A DNA stretch of 22,382 nucleotides from an uncultured Anaerococcus sp. (GCF_943908415.1 NZ_CALTSY010000031.1:1-22382); one strand, 5' to 3'; counted from the first letter of the stretch, positions 6,213 through 16,032 are shown. Translations and numbers: made by a program. The notes: generated by a model from the sequence alone, not told the origin.

Positions 6213-9200
6213 ATGGCCCAATATCACAATGAGATGTTTGGAAGAACTGAGAGAGTGAGTTTTTCTAAATTCCCTCAAGTCTTAGATTTACCTAATTTGC
6301 TTAAAGTTCAAAAAGATTCATACCAATGGTTTTTAGATGAAGGTCTAGGAGAGATTTTAGAAGATATTTCACCTATAGAAGATTACAATGGAAATTTGAT
6401 CCTAGAGTTTGTTGGATATGAATTTGATGATGAGAGTAAATATACTATCCAAGAAGCTAAATATAAGGATGCAACCTATTCGAGAGATTTAAAGGTTAAG
6501 GCAAGACTTATAAATAAAGAAACTGAAGAAGTTAAGGAACAAGAAGTATTCATGGGGGACTTCCCTATGATGACCGATTCAGCTACCTTTGTAATAAATG
6601 GTGCAGAAAGAGTTATAGTAAGTCAGCTTGTCCGTTCACCAGGAGTTTATTATTCTGAAGAGACTGATAAATCAGGTGATAAACTTTATTCTTCAACTGT
6701 TATCCCAAATAGAGGAGCTTGGATTGAGTTTGATACTGATGCAAGTCATACAGTAAACGTACGCCTTGATAGGACTCGTAAATTACCAGCTACAACCCTA
6801 GTTCGTGCACTTTTATTTCAAACAGATGATGAGATTATAGATGCACTTGGTGACACAAAACACCTTAGAACAACCTTAGAAAAAGAAAATTCTGAAACTA
6901 GTGAAGAAGCTTTAATAGAAATTTATAGAAAATTAAAACCTGGAGACCCAGCAAGTTTAGAATCTTCACAAAATCTTATTAACAATTTGTTATTTGACGA
7001 TAGAAGATATGACCTGGCAAAAGTCGGTAGGTATAAATACAACATAAAGCTTGCCCTATGGCCAAGAATTGAAGGTAGGGTGGCTGCTAGCGATGTAATA
7101 GATGGCGAAACAGGAGAGCTTTTTGTTAAAGAAGGCGAAACTATAGATAGACAGACAGCTATTGCAATTGAAAATGCCGGTATAAATTCTGTTGATATTA
7201 TAAAATATAATAGTGATGGTGAAAATCAAACTCTTAGAATAGTAGGTAACCACTTTGTAGATATCACATCTTTTGAAGAATTAAAAGATGTTGGCTATGA
7301 CATAGATGAGTTCTCAGAAAAAGTTTACTATCCAGTTATGAGAGAAATCTTAGATGAATACACTGAACCAGCTGAGATTTTAAATGCTATGAACAATAGA
7401 AAAAAAGAACTCGCTCCAAAAAACATTACAAAGAGCGATCTTTTAGCTGTTGCAAACTATCAGTTCAATCTATTTGAAGGTATTGGAGAAGTTGATGATA
7501 TTGACCATCTTGGAAATAGACGTGTAAGAGGAGTAGGCGAACTATTACAAAACCAATTTAGGGTAGGTCTAGCACGTATGGAAAGAGTTGTTCGTGAGAG
7601 AATGACAACCCAAGACCCTGATCTTGCAACACCTCAAGGCCTTATCAATATCAAACCAGTAACAGCAGTCATAAAAGAATTCTTTGGTTCATCACAATTA
7701 TCACAATTTATGGACCAAACTAATCCTATGAGTGAACTAACCCATAAGAGAAGATTATCTGCCCTTGGACCAGGTGGTCTATCCCGTGATAGAGCTGGTG
7801 TAGAAGTTCGTGATGTTCATGATTCCCACTACGGTAGGATTTGTCCAATAGAAACACCAGAAGGACCAAATATAGGTCTTATAACTTCACTTACAACCTA
7901 TGCTAGAATCAATAAATATGGATTTATAGAAACACCTTATAGAATTGTAAAAGAAGGCGGACTTGTTACAGATGAAATAGATTATCTAACAGCGGATGAA
8001 GAAGATAATTACATCATAGCCCAAGCCAACGAACCTCTTGATGAAGAAGATAGATTTATAAATGATAGGGTATCTGGTCGTGGAGTTAATGGTGAGAATG
8101 ATATTTATCCAAGAGAAAGCATCCAATACATGGACGTTTCTCCTCAACAGATAGTATCTGTAGGAGCATCATTAATACCATTCTTAGAAAATGATGATAG
8201 TACCCGTGCCCTAATGGGAGCTAACATGCAACGTCAAGCAGTTCCACTACTTAAAGCTGAAGCTCCAATCATTGCTACAGGTATAGAACATAGGGCTGCA
8301 AAAGACTCAGGTGTTTGTGTAGTATCTCGCAATGCAGGTGAGGTAGTTTATGTTGGTGATGAGAAAATAAAGGTAAAAAGAGATGATAATGGTGAAATTG
8401 ACTCCTATGATTTATTGAAATTTAAAAGAGCCAACCAAGGAACAACTATCAATCAAAGACCTATAGTAAAACTAAATGACAAGGTAGAAGCTAACGAAAT
8501 CTTAGCTGACGGACCTTCTACACAAAATGGAGAGCTTGCCTTAGGTAAGAATATCCTTATAGCCTTTACAACATGGGAAGGATATAACTTCGAGGATGCT
8601 ATGCTCCTTAACGAAGAGCTAGTAATCGATGATGTCCTAACATCAGTTCATATAGAAGAACACGAATGTGAAGCCCGTGAGACTAAGCTAGGTGCAGAAG
8701 AAATTACCAAAGATATACCAAATGTAGGCGATGATATGAAAAAAGACCTTGATGAAAATGGGGTTATTAGAATCGGTGCAGAAGTAAAATCAGGTGATAT
8801 CCTTGTAGGTAAAGTATCTCCAAAAGGAGAGACAGAGCTATCCCCAGAAGAAAGACTACTACGTGCAATCTTTGGAGAAAAAGCTCGTGAAGTACGTGAT
8901 ACATCACTTAAGGTTCCACATGGTGAAGCTGGTATAGTAGTTGATGTTAAAGAATATACAAAAAAAGATGGAGATGAACTATCTCCAGGTGTAAATAAAG
9001 TAATAAGAGTATACGTAGCAACCAAGAGAAAGATCATGGTTGGTGATAAGATGTGTGGTCGCCACGGTAACAAGGGTGTTGTTTCTCGTATTTTACCAAG
9101 AGAAGATATGCCATTCTTACCAGACGGTACACCAGTACAAATCTGCCTTAACCCACTAGGTATCCCAAGCCGTATGAACCTTGGTCAAGTACTTGAAGTA

Positions 9201-10007
9201 CACATGGGTCTTGCTGCTAGAGCTATGGGATGGAAGGTAGCCACTCCAGTATTTGATGGAGCTATGGATACAGAAATAGAAGATGCTCTTGAAGAAGCAG
9301 CACAGACAGCTCCATATATCAACAAAACTGGTAAGATAGAACTTCGCGATGGTAGAACAGGTGAAAGCTTCCAAAACCCAGTAACTGTAGGTGTCATGTA
9401 TATGCTAAAACTTCACCACATGGTAGAAGAAAAAATCCACGCTAGATCTATAGGACCATATTCATTAGTAACTCAACAACCACTAGGCGGTAAGGCACAA
9501 TTTGGTGGACAAAGATTTGGAGAGATGGAAGTTTGGGCTCTAGAAGCATACGGAGCAAGCCATACCCTACAAGAAATCCTTACAGTAAAATCAGATGATG
9601 TTACAGGTAGGGTGAAAACTTACGAATCCATTGTTAAAGGAGAAAATATTCCAGAACCAGGTACTCCAGAATCATTTAAGGTACTTGTAAAAGAATTACA
9701 ATCCTTGGCACTAGATGTAGAGTTATTAGATAACGAAGGTGAAGTAATAGAGCTTAAAGAAAATATTGATGAACAAGATAGGTTCAGCCAAGTAGATAAA
9801 ATAGATGCATCAAAGATTAAATCCCAAACAAGGTCTCTTACTCAAAATAATAGCAAAGAGAAAGTAGCAAATACAGATAGCTCAAAGCTAGAAGTTAGTG
9901 ATGAAGAAAATGTTGAATCTAGCGATGATATATTGATAGACCAAGAGTTTGAAAGTGTTTATGAACAAAGCGATAATTCAGGATTTAGTATAGAAGAATT
10001 AGAATAG
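6213..10007 (+). CDS. rpoB: DNA-directed RNA polymerase beta subunit
   Basis: 1264 aa, the catalytic beta subunit of RNA polymerase, complete from the beta protrusion (SKFPQVLDLPNLL) to the C-terminal clamp region (GGKAQFGGQRFGEMEVWALE), which contacts beta prime. The rifampicin pocket is wild type: D501, H511 and S516 match E. coli D516, H526 and S531, so no resistance substitution is seen at those sites. It is longer than the roughly 1190-aa Bacillus subtilis protein. Part of the excess is a hydrophilic, Ser/Asp/Glu-rich C-terminal tail of about 70 residues, after the last conserved ELLD segment. AAGGAG at 6198-6203 lies 9 bases before the ATG. rpoC follows after 8 bases. The usual upstream rplJ-rplL genes are absent; a nitroreductase gene is there instead. 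Confidence 0.99.
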   Translation: MAQYHNEMFGRTERVSFSKFPQVLDLPNLLKVQKDSYQWFLDEGLGEILEDISPIEDYNGNLILEFVGYEFDDESKYTIQEAKYKDATYSRDLKVKARLINKETEEVKEQEVFMGDFPMMTDSATFVINGAERVIVSQLVRSPGVYYSEETDKSGDKLYSSTVIPNRGAWIEFDTDASHTVNVRLDRTRKLPATTLVRALLFQTDDEIIDALGDTKHLRTTLEKENSETSEEALIEIYRKLKPGDPASLESSQNLINNLLFDDRRYDLAKVGRYKYNIKLALWPRIEGRVAASDVIDGETGELFVKEGETIDRQTAIAIENAGINSVDIIKYNSDGENQTLRIVGNHFVDITSFEELKDVGYDIDEFSEKVYYPVMREILDEYTEPAEILNAMNNRKKELAPKNITKSDLLAVANYQFNLFEGIGEVDDIDHLGNRRVRGVGELLQNQFRVGLARMERVVRERMTTQDPDLATPQGLINIKPVTAVIKEFFGSSQLSQFMDQTNPMSELTHKRRLSALGPGGLSRDRAGVEVRDVHDSHYGRICPIETPEGPNIGLITSLTTYARINKYGFIETPYRIVKEGGLVTDEIDYLTADEEDNYIIAQANEPLDEEDRFINDRVSGRGVNGENDIYPRESIQYMDVSPQQIVSVGASLIPFLENDDSTRALMGANMQRQAVPLLKAEAPIIATGIEHRAAKDSGVCVVSRNAGEVVYVGDEKIKVKRDDNGEIDSYDLLKFKRANQGTTINQRPIVKLNDKVEANEILADGPSTQNGELALGKNILIAFTTWEGYNFEDAMLLNEELVIDDVLTSVHIEEHECEARETKLGAEEITKDIPNVGDDMKKDLDENGVIRIGAEVKSGDILVGKVSPKGETELSPEERLLRAIFGEKAREVRDTSLKVPHGEAGIVVDVKEYTKKDGDELSPGVNKVIRVYVATKRKIMVGDKMCGRHGNKGVVSRILPREDMPFLPDGTPVQICLNPLGIPSRMNLGQVLEVHMGLAARAMGWKVATPVFDGAMDTEIEDALEEAAQTAPYINKTGKIELRDGRTGESFQNPVTVGVMYMLKLHHMVEEKIHARSIGPYSLVTQQPLGGKAQFGGQRFGEMEVWALEAYGASHTLQEILTVKSDDVTGRVKTYESIVKGENIPEPGTPESFKVLVKELQSLALDVELLDNEGEVIELKENIDEQDRFSQVDKIDASKIKSQTRSLTQNNSKEKVANTDSSKLEVSDEENVESSDDILIDQEFESVYEQSDNSGFSIEELE

Positions 10008-10015
10008 GGAGATTT

Positions 10016-13000
10016 ATGAGCGAATTAACACAATTTGATGGGATGAGGATGAAAATCGCATCCCCTGAAAAGGTCAGATCATGGTCCCATGGGGAAGTTA
10101 AAAAACCTGAGACAATAAATTATAGGACTCTAAAACCAGAAAAAGATGGTCTATTTTGCGAAAAAATCTTTGGACCTACTAAGGACTATGAATGTTCTTG
10201 TGGTAAGTACAAAAGAATTAGATATAAGGGTGTGGTTTGTGAAAAGTGCGGTGTTGAGGTTACAAAATCCAAAGTGCGCCGCGAGAGAATGGGTCATATT
10301 GAACTAGCAGCACCTGTAAGTCATATTTGGTATTTCAAAGGAATTCCATCAAAAATGGGATTACTTTTAGATATGAGCCCAAGAATACTAGAAAAAATCC
10401 TATACTTTGCATCATATGTAGTTATAAATCCTGGTGAATCTGGACTTTCAGTAAAACAAGAAATTTCTGAGACAGAATATCAAGAAGTTATTGAAAAAAA
10501 TCCAGACGATCTAGAATTTAGAGCAGCAATGGGTGCTGAGGCTGTTAGAGAACTTTTAGCAAATATTGATTTAGAAAGAGAATACGAACTTCTAATGAAA
10601 GAACTTGAAGTTTCAACCGGCCAAAAAAAGGTAAGAGTTTCAAGACGCCTTGAAGTAGTAGATGCTTTCATGACAAGTGGCAATAGACCAGAATGGATGA
10701 TCCTTGATGTACTTCCAGTTATGCCACCGGAACTTAGACCTATGGTTCAACTTGAAGGTGGTAGATTTGCTACTTCAGACCTAAACGATCTTTATAGACG
10801 TGTAATCAATAGGAATAACAGACTAAAAAGACTTTTAGATATAGGCGCTCCAGAAATCATAGTACGTAACGAAAAGAGAATGCTTCAAGAAGCTGTAGAT
10901 GCTCTTATAGATAATGGTCGTCGTGGCCGTGCTGTAACAGGTGCATCTAACAGAAACATGAAGTCTTTATCAGACTTACTTAAAGGTAAATCAGGACGTT
11001 TTAGACAAAACTTACTTGGTAAGCGTGTAGACTATTCAGGACGTTCTGTAATAGTAGTAGGTCCAGACCTTAAATTTAACCAATGTGGTCTTCCACAAGA
11101 GATGGCCCTAGAATTATTTAAGCCATTTATAATGAATAAGGTAGTAGATCGTGGTATGGCTCATAATCTTAAATCTGCTAAAAAAATGGTAGAGAAGAAA
11201 GACCCAAGGGTTTATGAAGTCTTAGAAGAGGTTATAAAAGACCATCCAGTACTACTTAACCGTGCCCCTACACTTCACAGACTTGGTATCCAATCATTTG
11301 AGCCAGTATTAGTAGAAGGTAAGGCTATAAAGCTACATCCACTTGCATGTAATGCCTTCAATGCCGACTTTGATGGAGACCAAATGGCTATACACTTGCC
11401 ACTATCAAATGAAGCACAAATAGAAGCAAGACTCTTAATGATGTCTACAAATAACATCCTAGGTCTTAAAGATGGTAAGCCAATCACAACTCCTTCTCAA
11501 GATATGGTACTAGGTGCTTATTACCTAACTACTATCAAAGAAGGTGCTAAGGGTGAGGGAATGGTATTTGACTCAATAAATGAGATGAAAAAAGCTCTTG
11601 TTAGTGGAGATGTAGAATACCAATCACGTATTAGCGTTAGAGTTAGAAAAGATAGTGATGATCAAGGTAAGATTGTAGAATCATCTGTAGGTAGATTTAT
11701 CTATAATGAAGGTATTCCACAAGACTTAGGTTATGTAAATCGTAAAGAAGATCCATATTCACTAGAAATCAACCAAGTGGCTGATTCCGGCGTATTAAAA
11801 GACATAGTAGATAGATGCTTTAGAAAACATGGTAATATCAAGACTGCAGAAGTACTAGATTATATCAAACACACAGGATATAAGTACTCAACATTCTCAG
11901 GACTAACAGTATCTATGGCAGATGTTATTATTCCAGAAGAAAAATGGGATATAATAGCAGAAGCTGACAATGAAGTAGATAGATATGAAAAACTATATAG
12001 ACGTGGTCTTATAACAGATGATGAGAGATACGAAAAAGTTATAGATATCTGGAGAGAAACAACTGATAAAGTAACAGAAGCTCTTTTAACAGACTTGCGA
12101 GATGATAATAATATCAAGATCTTTGCTGACTCTGGTGCCCGTGGTTCTACTAACCAAATCAGACAGCTAGGAGGTATGCGTGGACTTATGAGCCAGGCCG
12201 ATGGTAAGACTATAGAAATCCCAGTTAAGGCAAACTTCCGTGAAGGACTTTCCGTACAAGAATACTTTATATCCTCCCACGGTTCTCGTAAGGGACTTAC
12301 AGATACAGCTCTTAGAACTGCCGATTCAGGTTATCTAACACGTAGAATGGTAGACATATCTCAAGATGTTATAGTTACAGAAGATGATTGCCAAACAGAT
12401 GGTTATGTAGAAGCATATGAATTTAAAGATGGTAACGAATTAGTAGAAAATCTTTATACTCGTATTGTAGGCCGCACATCATTTGAAGATATCAAAGATG
12501 CTAATGGAGAGATACTAGCATCTAAAGACCAATTAATTGATGAGGATACAGCTGAGAAGATAGTTGCAGCTGGAGTTAAGAAAGTTAAACTACGTTCAGT
12601 GTTAGAATGTAAGGCAGAGCATGGTGTTTGTGCTAAGTGCTATGGTAGAAACCTTGCAACAGGTAAGCCAGTAAATATTGGTGAAGCAGTTGGTATTATA
12701 GCAGCTCAATCCATAGGTGAGCCAGGTACACAGCTTACAATGAGAACCTTCCACTCTGGTGGTATAGCAGGTGTAGGAATAACATCAGGTCTTCCAAGAG
12801 TAGAAGAGTTATTTGAAGCTCGTAAGCCAAAGGGACTTGCATATATAGCAGAAAATAGCGGTACAGTAACACTTATCCAAAACGAAAAGAAAACAGATGT
12901 AGAAATAGAATCAGAAGATGGTTATGTACAAAAATACAATATACCATTTGGTTCAAGACTTCTAGTTCATGATGGAGATGTGGTAGAAAAAGGTGAGCAA

Positions 13001-13579
13001 CTAACAGAAGGTTCACTAGATCCACATGATGTACTAACTGTACTTGGTAAAGTTGGAGTACAAAACTACATTACTAAGGAAGTTCAAAAAGTATATAGAA
13101 TCCAAGGTGTAGAGATTGATGATAGACATATAGAAGTAATTGCTAGACAAATGCTTAAAAAAGTCAAAATCGATGAATCAGGTGATACCGAATACTTACC
13201 AGGAAGCTTACAAGAAAGACGTGAAGTCAACGCTATCAATGAGAAGATGATAGAAGAAGGTAAGAGACCTGCAGAATATACTCAAGAACTATTAGGTATA
13301 ACAAAAGCATCTCTTGCAACAGACTCATGGCTATCAGCAGCATCCTTCCAAGAGACAACAAGAGTTCTTACAGATGCTTCCATAAAGGGTAAGGTAGATG
13401 ACCTAATGGGACTTAAGGAAAATATCATAATTGGTAAACTTATTCCAGCAGGAACAGGCATGAAACGCTACAACGAATTAGATATAGACTATGAAACAAA
13501 AGAATTAGAAGATGCACAAATTGCAATGAATATCGAAGCTTTAGAAGAAGCTGAAAACGAAACACAAATGCAAAATTAA
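10016..13579 (+). CDS. rpoC: DNA-directed RNA polymerase beta-prime subunit
   Basis: 1187 aa, complete and of normal Firmicute length. It forms the active centre with beta. The N-terminal zinc finger uses C60, C62, C75 and C78. The catalytic NADFDGD loop supplies D451, D453 and D455 for magnesium. The second zinc site is C792, C865, C872 and C875. The trigger loop and bridge helix region (SIGEPGTQLTMRTFH) is intact. GGGAG overlapping the rpoB stop lies 5 bases before the ATG, so it is co-transcribed and probably translationally coupled with rpoB. It is closed by the strong terminator at 13586-13618, so the rpsL-rpsG-fusA genes that often follow rpoC are not part of this unit. Confidence 0.99.
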   Translation: MSELTQFDGMRMKIASPEKVRSWSHGEVKKPETINYRTLKPEKDGLFCEKIFGPTKDYECSCGKYKRIRYKGVVCEKCGVEVTKSKVRRERMGHIELAAPVSHIWYFKGIPSKMGLLLDMSPRILEKILYFASYVVINPGESGLSVKQEISETEYQEVIEKNPDDLEFRAAMGAEAVRELLANIDLEREYELLMKELEVSTGQKKVRVSRRLEVVDAFMTSGNRPEWMILDVLPVMPPELRPMVQLEGGRFATSDLNDLYRRVINRNNRLKRLLDIGAPEIIVRNEKRMLQEAVDALIDNGRRGRAVTGASNRNMKSLSDLLKGKSGRFRQNLLGKRVDYSGRSVIVVGPDLKFNQCGLPQEMALELFKPFIMNKVVDRGMAHNLKSAKKMVEKKDPRVYEVLEEVIKDHPVLLNRAPTLHRLGIQSFEPVLVEGKAIKLHPLACNAFNADFDGDQMAIHLPLSNEAQIEARLLMMSTNNILGLKDGKPITTPSQDMVLGAYYLTTIKEGAKGEGMVFDSINEMKKALVSGDVEYQSRISVRVRKDSDDQGKIVESSVGRFIYNEGIPQDLGYVNRKEDPYSLEINQVADSGVLKDIVDRCFRKHGNIKTAEVLDYIKHTGYKYSTFSGLTVSMADVIIPEEKWDIIAEADNEVDRYEKLYRRGLITDDERYEKVIDIWRETTDKVTEALLTDLRDDNNIKIFADSGARGSTNQIRQLGGMRGLMSQADGKTIEIPVKANFREGLSVQEYFISSHGSRKGLTDTALRTADSGYLTRRMVDISQDVIVTEDDCQTDGYVEAYEFKDGNELVENLYTRIVGRTSFEDIKDANGEILASKDQLIDEDTAEKIVAAGVKKVKLRSVLECKAEHGVCAKCYGRNLATGKPVNIGEAVGIIAAQSIGEPGTQLTMRTFHSGGIAGVGITSGLPRVEELFEARKPKGLAYIAENSGTVTLIQNEKKTDVEIESEDGYVQKYNIPFGSRLLVHDGDVVEKGEQLTEGSLDPHDVLTVLGKVGVQNYITKEVQKVYRIQGVEIDDRHIEVIARQMLKKVKIDESGDTEYLPGSLQERREVNAINEKMIEEGKRPAEYTQELLGITKASLATDSWLSAASFQETTRVLTDASIKGKVDDLMGLKENIIIGKLIPAGTGMKRYNELDIDYETKELEDAQIAMNIEALEEAENETQMQN

Positions 13580-13585
13580 TATATA

Positions 13586-13618
13586 AGCCCACTGACTGAT
13601 TAGTCGGTGGGCTTTTTT
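13586..13618 (+). terminator. Intrinsic terminator of rpoBC
   Basis: A 12-bp stem (13586-13597 with 13602-13613, one T-G wobble), GATT loop and a T run to 13618, 6 bases after the rpoC stop. Confidence 0.95.
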
Positions 13619-13731
13619 ACTATAAGCAAATAAATTATGGTATTAGTGCAGTTATTTGTTATCCTCCAATAAAATTATATAAAGATTAAAAAAATAGCTA
13701 TATTTACCTTTAATAGCGTATCATAATAAAG

Positions 13732-13737
13732 TATAAT
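13732..13737 (+). promoter_or_regulatory. Probable -10 box upstream of the OPT transporter gene
   Basis: Perfect TATAAT about 42 bases before the ATG at 13780. No good -35 hexamer or TG extension is present, so this call rests on the -10 and on the terminator upstream, which requires a new promoter in 13619-13779. I saw nothing else in that spacer. Confidence 0.4.
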
Positions 13738-13779
13738 AAACTACATATTTTAATAAATATAATAAGAAAAGGAGTTATT

Positions 13780-15660
13780 ATGAAAAAAGGAGATAAAGAT
13801 AAGCAGTTAAGAGAATTTACTCCCTTGGCTGTAGTATTAGGTATGCTAATCGCCATAGTTTTTGGAGCAGCAAATGCCTATCTAGGTTTACGTGTAGGAC
13901 TAACTATTTCAGCATCTATACCAGCTGCGGTTATTTCTATGGGATTAGTAAGAATAGTATTAAAACGAGATTCTATTCTAGAAAACAACCTAGTTCAAAC
14001 TATAGGTTCAGCAGGGGAATCACTTGCAGCAGGAGCAATATTTACATTGCCAGCAGCTTTTTTATGGGAAGCTGAGTGGGGAGATAGCCACTACATTTCT
14101 TACATAAACATTTTGTTATTGACTTTAATAGGAGGGATTTTAGGAGTTATATTTATGATTCCACTAAGACGAGCTCTTATAGTCAAAGAAGATGGAGTAC
14201 TCCCATATCCTGAGGGCAGAGCTTGTGCTGAAGTTTTAAAATCTGGAGAAGAAGGAGGAGCTGATGCAAGCATAGTTTTCAAAGGTTTGGGACTATCTTC
14301 TCTTTATAAATTTGTAGCTAATGGACTAAAGGTATTCCCTGAAGGTGTAAGCTATGAAATTTCCACCAAACACTTTGCAGGAACTGCAGTAGGATTTGAT
14401 GCACTACCTGCCTTAATGGGAGTAGGTTACATAGTAGGACCTAAGATTTCATCCATAATGTTATCAGGTGGTGTTCTAGCTTGGTTTGTATTAATGCCAC
14501 TTCTTCACGGATTTGGATCAGCTGAAATAGCTAGTCTTGCTCCAGAAGATTTATGGTCAAACTATATTAGATATATAGGAGCAGGAGCAGTAGCTACAGG
14601 AGGTATCATATCCTTGATTAAGTCCTTACCGATGATTGTAAAGTCATTTAAAGATTCAGTTAACGACTTAAAAAATAAAGATAACTCATCTAGTAAGGAT
14701 AGGCTTGATACTGACATTTCTTTGAAAGTTTCTATTATATTGGTGATTATATCTGTGATATTAATTTTCTTAATGCCATCAACACCTGTAAATATCATAG
14801 GAGCTATAATTATAGTTGTATTTGGATTTTTCTTTGCAACTGTATCATCAAGAATGGTTGGTATTATAGGTTCATCCAATAACCCAGTATCAGGAATGTC
14901 AATAGCTACACTATTGATCGCAACACTAATTCTTAAAGCAACAGGATTAGTAGGACACGATGGCATGATAGCAGCCATTTCAATAGGAACTATTATTTGT
15001 GTAATAGCTGCTATGGCAGGTGACTGTTCTCAAGATTTAAAAACAGGTTATATAGTAGGAGCAAGTCCAAAGTACCAACAAATAGGAGAAATCTTAGGAG
15101 TTATAACTTCATCCTTGGTAATAGGTGGTATACTATGGATTCTAAACGAATCAATGGGTTTTGGTAGTAAGGAATTACCAGCACCACAAGCTGTTCTTAT
15201 GAAAATAATAGTTGAAGGAGTTATGAGTGGCAATCTTCCTTGGAACTTAGTATTTGTAGGAAGTGCTATAGCTATTATGATAGATCTTTTAGGTATAAAT
15301 GTATTGCCATTTGCAATAGGACTTTACCTACCACTTAATACTACTTTGGGAGTTATGATTGGTGGAGTTGTAAGACTAGTAGTTGATAAAATTAAAGCAA
15401 GTAAAGAAAGTAAGAAGGCTGCAGAAACAAGAGGAACCCTATACTCTGCAGGACTTATAGCAGGTGAAGGAATAATGGGTATCTTGCTTGCTATCTTTGC
15501 AATAATACCATTTAAAGGAAAGACATTAGCTGATGCCATAAATATATCAGATAAATTCGCTGTTTCCCAAGAAATATCTATTGTACTCTTTGTGGCTTTA
15601 GGCATATTAGTTTATTCTAAAGCAAAATCAGCTATAAAAAAGAAAGTAAGTAATGACTGA
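13780..15660 (+). CDS. OPT-family oligopeptide transporter
   Basis: 626 aa, strongly hydrophobic along its whole length, with many membrane helices (on the order of 14-16). It fits the prokaryotic branch of the OPT family, which imports small peptides or metal chelates, thought to be driven by the ion gradient. Recognisable signatures are NAYLGLRVG at 32-40 in the first helix pair, the PEGRACAEVLKSG loop after the third to fourth helices, and GDCSQDLKTG at 414-423 followed by YIVGASP. Charged hydrophilic loops near residues 295-312 and 535-550 are the only long polar stretches. AAAAGGAG lies 5 bases before the ATG. Its last 8 bases overlap the PqqD-like gene, so the two are expected to be made together. 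The substrate cannot be assigned; peptide is the family default. Confidence 0.9.
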   Translation: MKKGDKDKQLREFTPLAVVLGMLIAIVFGAANAYLGLRVGLTISASIPAAVISMGLVRIVLKRDSILENNLVQTIGSAGESLAAGAIFTLPAAFLWEAEWGDSHYISYINILLLTLIGGILGVIFMIPLRRALIVKEDGVLPYPEGRACAEVLKSGEEGGADASIVFKGLGLSSLYKFVANGLKVFPEGVSYEISTKHFAGTAVGFDALPALMGVGYIVGPKISSIMLSGGVLAWFVLMPLLHGFGSAEIASLAPEDLWSNYIRYIGAGAVATGGIISLIKSLPMIVKSFKDSVNDLKNKDNSSSKDRLDTDISLKVSIILVIISVILIFLMPSTPVNIIGAIIIVVFGFFFATVSSRMVGIIGSSNNPVSGMSIATLLIATLILKATGLVGHDGMIAAISIGTIICVIAAMAGDCSQDLKTGYIVGASPKYQQIGEILGVITSSLVIGGILWILNESMGFGSKELPAPQAVLMKIIVEGVMSGNLPWNLVFVGSAIAIMIDLLGINVLPFAIGLYLPLNTTLGVMIGGVVRLVVDKIKASKESKKAAETRGTLYSAGLIAGEGIMGILLAIFAIIPFKGKTLADAINISDKFAVSQEISIVLFVALGILVYSKAKSAIKKKVSND

Positions 15661-15970
15661 TTTACAAAAAATACCAAAAAAGAATGTAGCTTATGAATAT
15701 GATGAAAAAAATAAAAACTATGTTATACTCATGCCACATGAAGGACTTAACCATAGATTAGCCCAAAAGTTTTTTAAAAAACCAAAAGTAACGAGAGTTA
15801 AGGTAAAGGGAATGGGCAACCTAGTTTGGAAGTCCATAGATGGTGAGAATAGTATAGAAGATATAGCTAATATCTTAAAGGAAGCTTACGGAGAGAAATC
15901 CGAACCCCTATATGAAAGATTACTTGTTTATCTAAGTAATCTTGAAAAAAATAAGTTTATAAAATACTAG
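15653..15970 (+). CDS. PqqD-like small protein paired with the OPT transporter
   Basis: 105 aa. The C-terminal half, about 50-105, matches the PqqD pattern: a VWKSIDGENSIEDIA segment (58-72) followed by two amphipathic helices ending LLVYLSNLEKNKFI. PqqD proteins are peptide-binding, winged-helix-like domains that hand precursor peptides to radical SAM or other modifying enzymes. No modifying enzyme or precursor peptide is seen here. The ATG lies inside the transporter gene (ATGACTGA), an 8-base overlap that points to translational coupling; its own ribosome site is weak. An accessory or regulatory peptide-binding role for the transporter is inferred from position only. Residues 1-49 are basic and not recognised. 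A terminator follows. Confidence 0.8.
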   Translation: MTDLQKIPKKNVAYEYDEKNKNYVILMPHEGLNHRLAQKFFKKPKVTRVKVKGMGNLVWKSIDGENSIEDIANILKEAYGEKSEPLYERLLVYLSNLEKNKFIKY

Positions 15971-15998
15971 TTTTATAAACTGAATATCAGTATCTTAT

Positions 15999-16032
15999 AC
16001 TGCCTGAACTGTAGTTTGGGCAGTGTTTTTTT
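15999..16032 (+). terminator. Intrinsic terminator of the OPT-PqqD unit
   Basis: ACTGCC (15999-16004) pairs with GGCAGT (16019-16024), extended inward through two G-T wobbles and further A-T pairs to a short loop near 16009-16014. It is followed by a T run at 16026-16032. Confidence 0.88.

Noticed and set aside
6486..6560. Rifampicin-resistance substitution in rpoB
   Set aside because: The pocket actually lies near 7680-7765 and carries the wild-type D501, H511 and S516 equivalents; nothing unusual is seen there or nearby.
8648..9073. 141-codon minus-strand frame inside rpoB, and similar minus-strand frames inside rpoB, rpoC, the OPT gene and oppA
   Set aside because: They are antisense to strongly conserved coding sequence, lack ribosome sites and have serine-rich, low-complexity translations typical of shadows.
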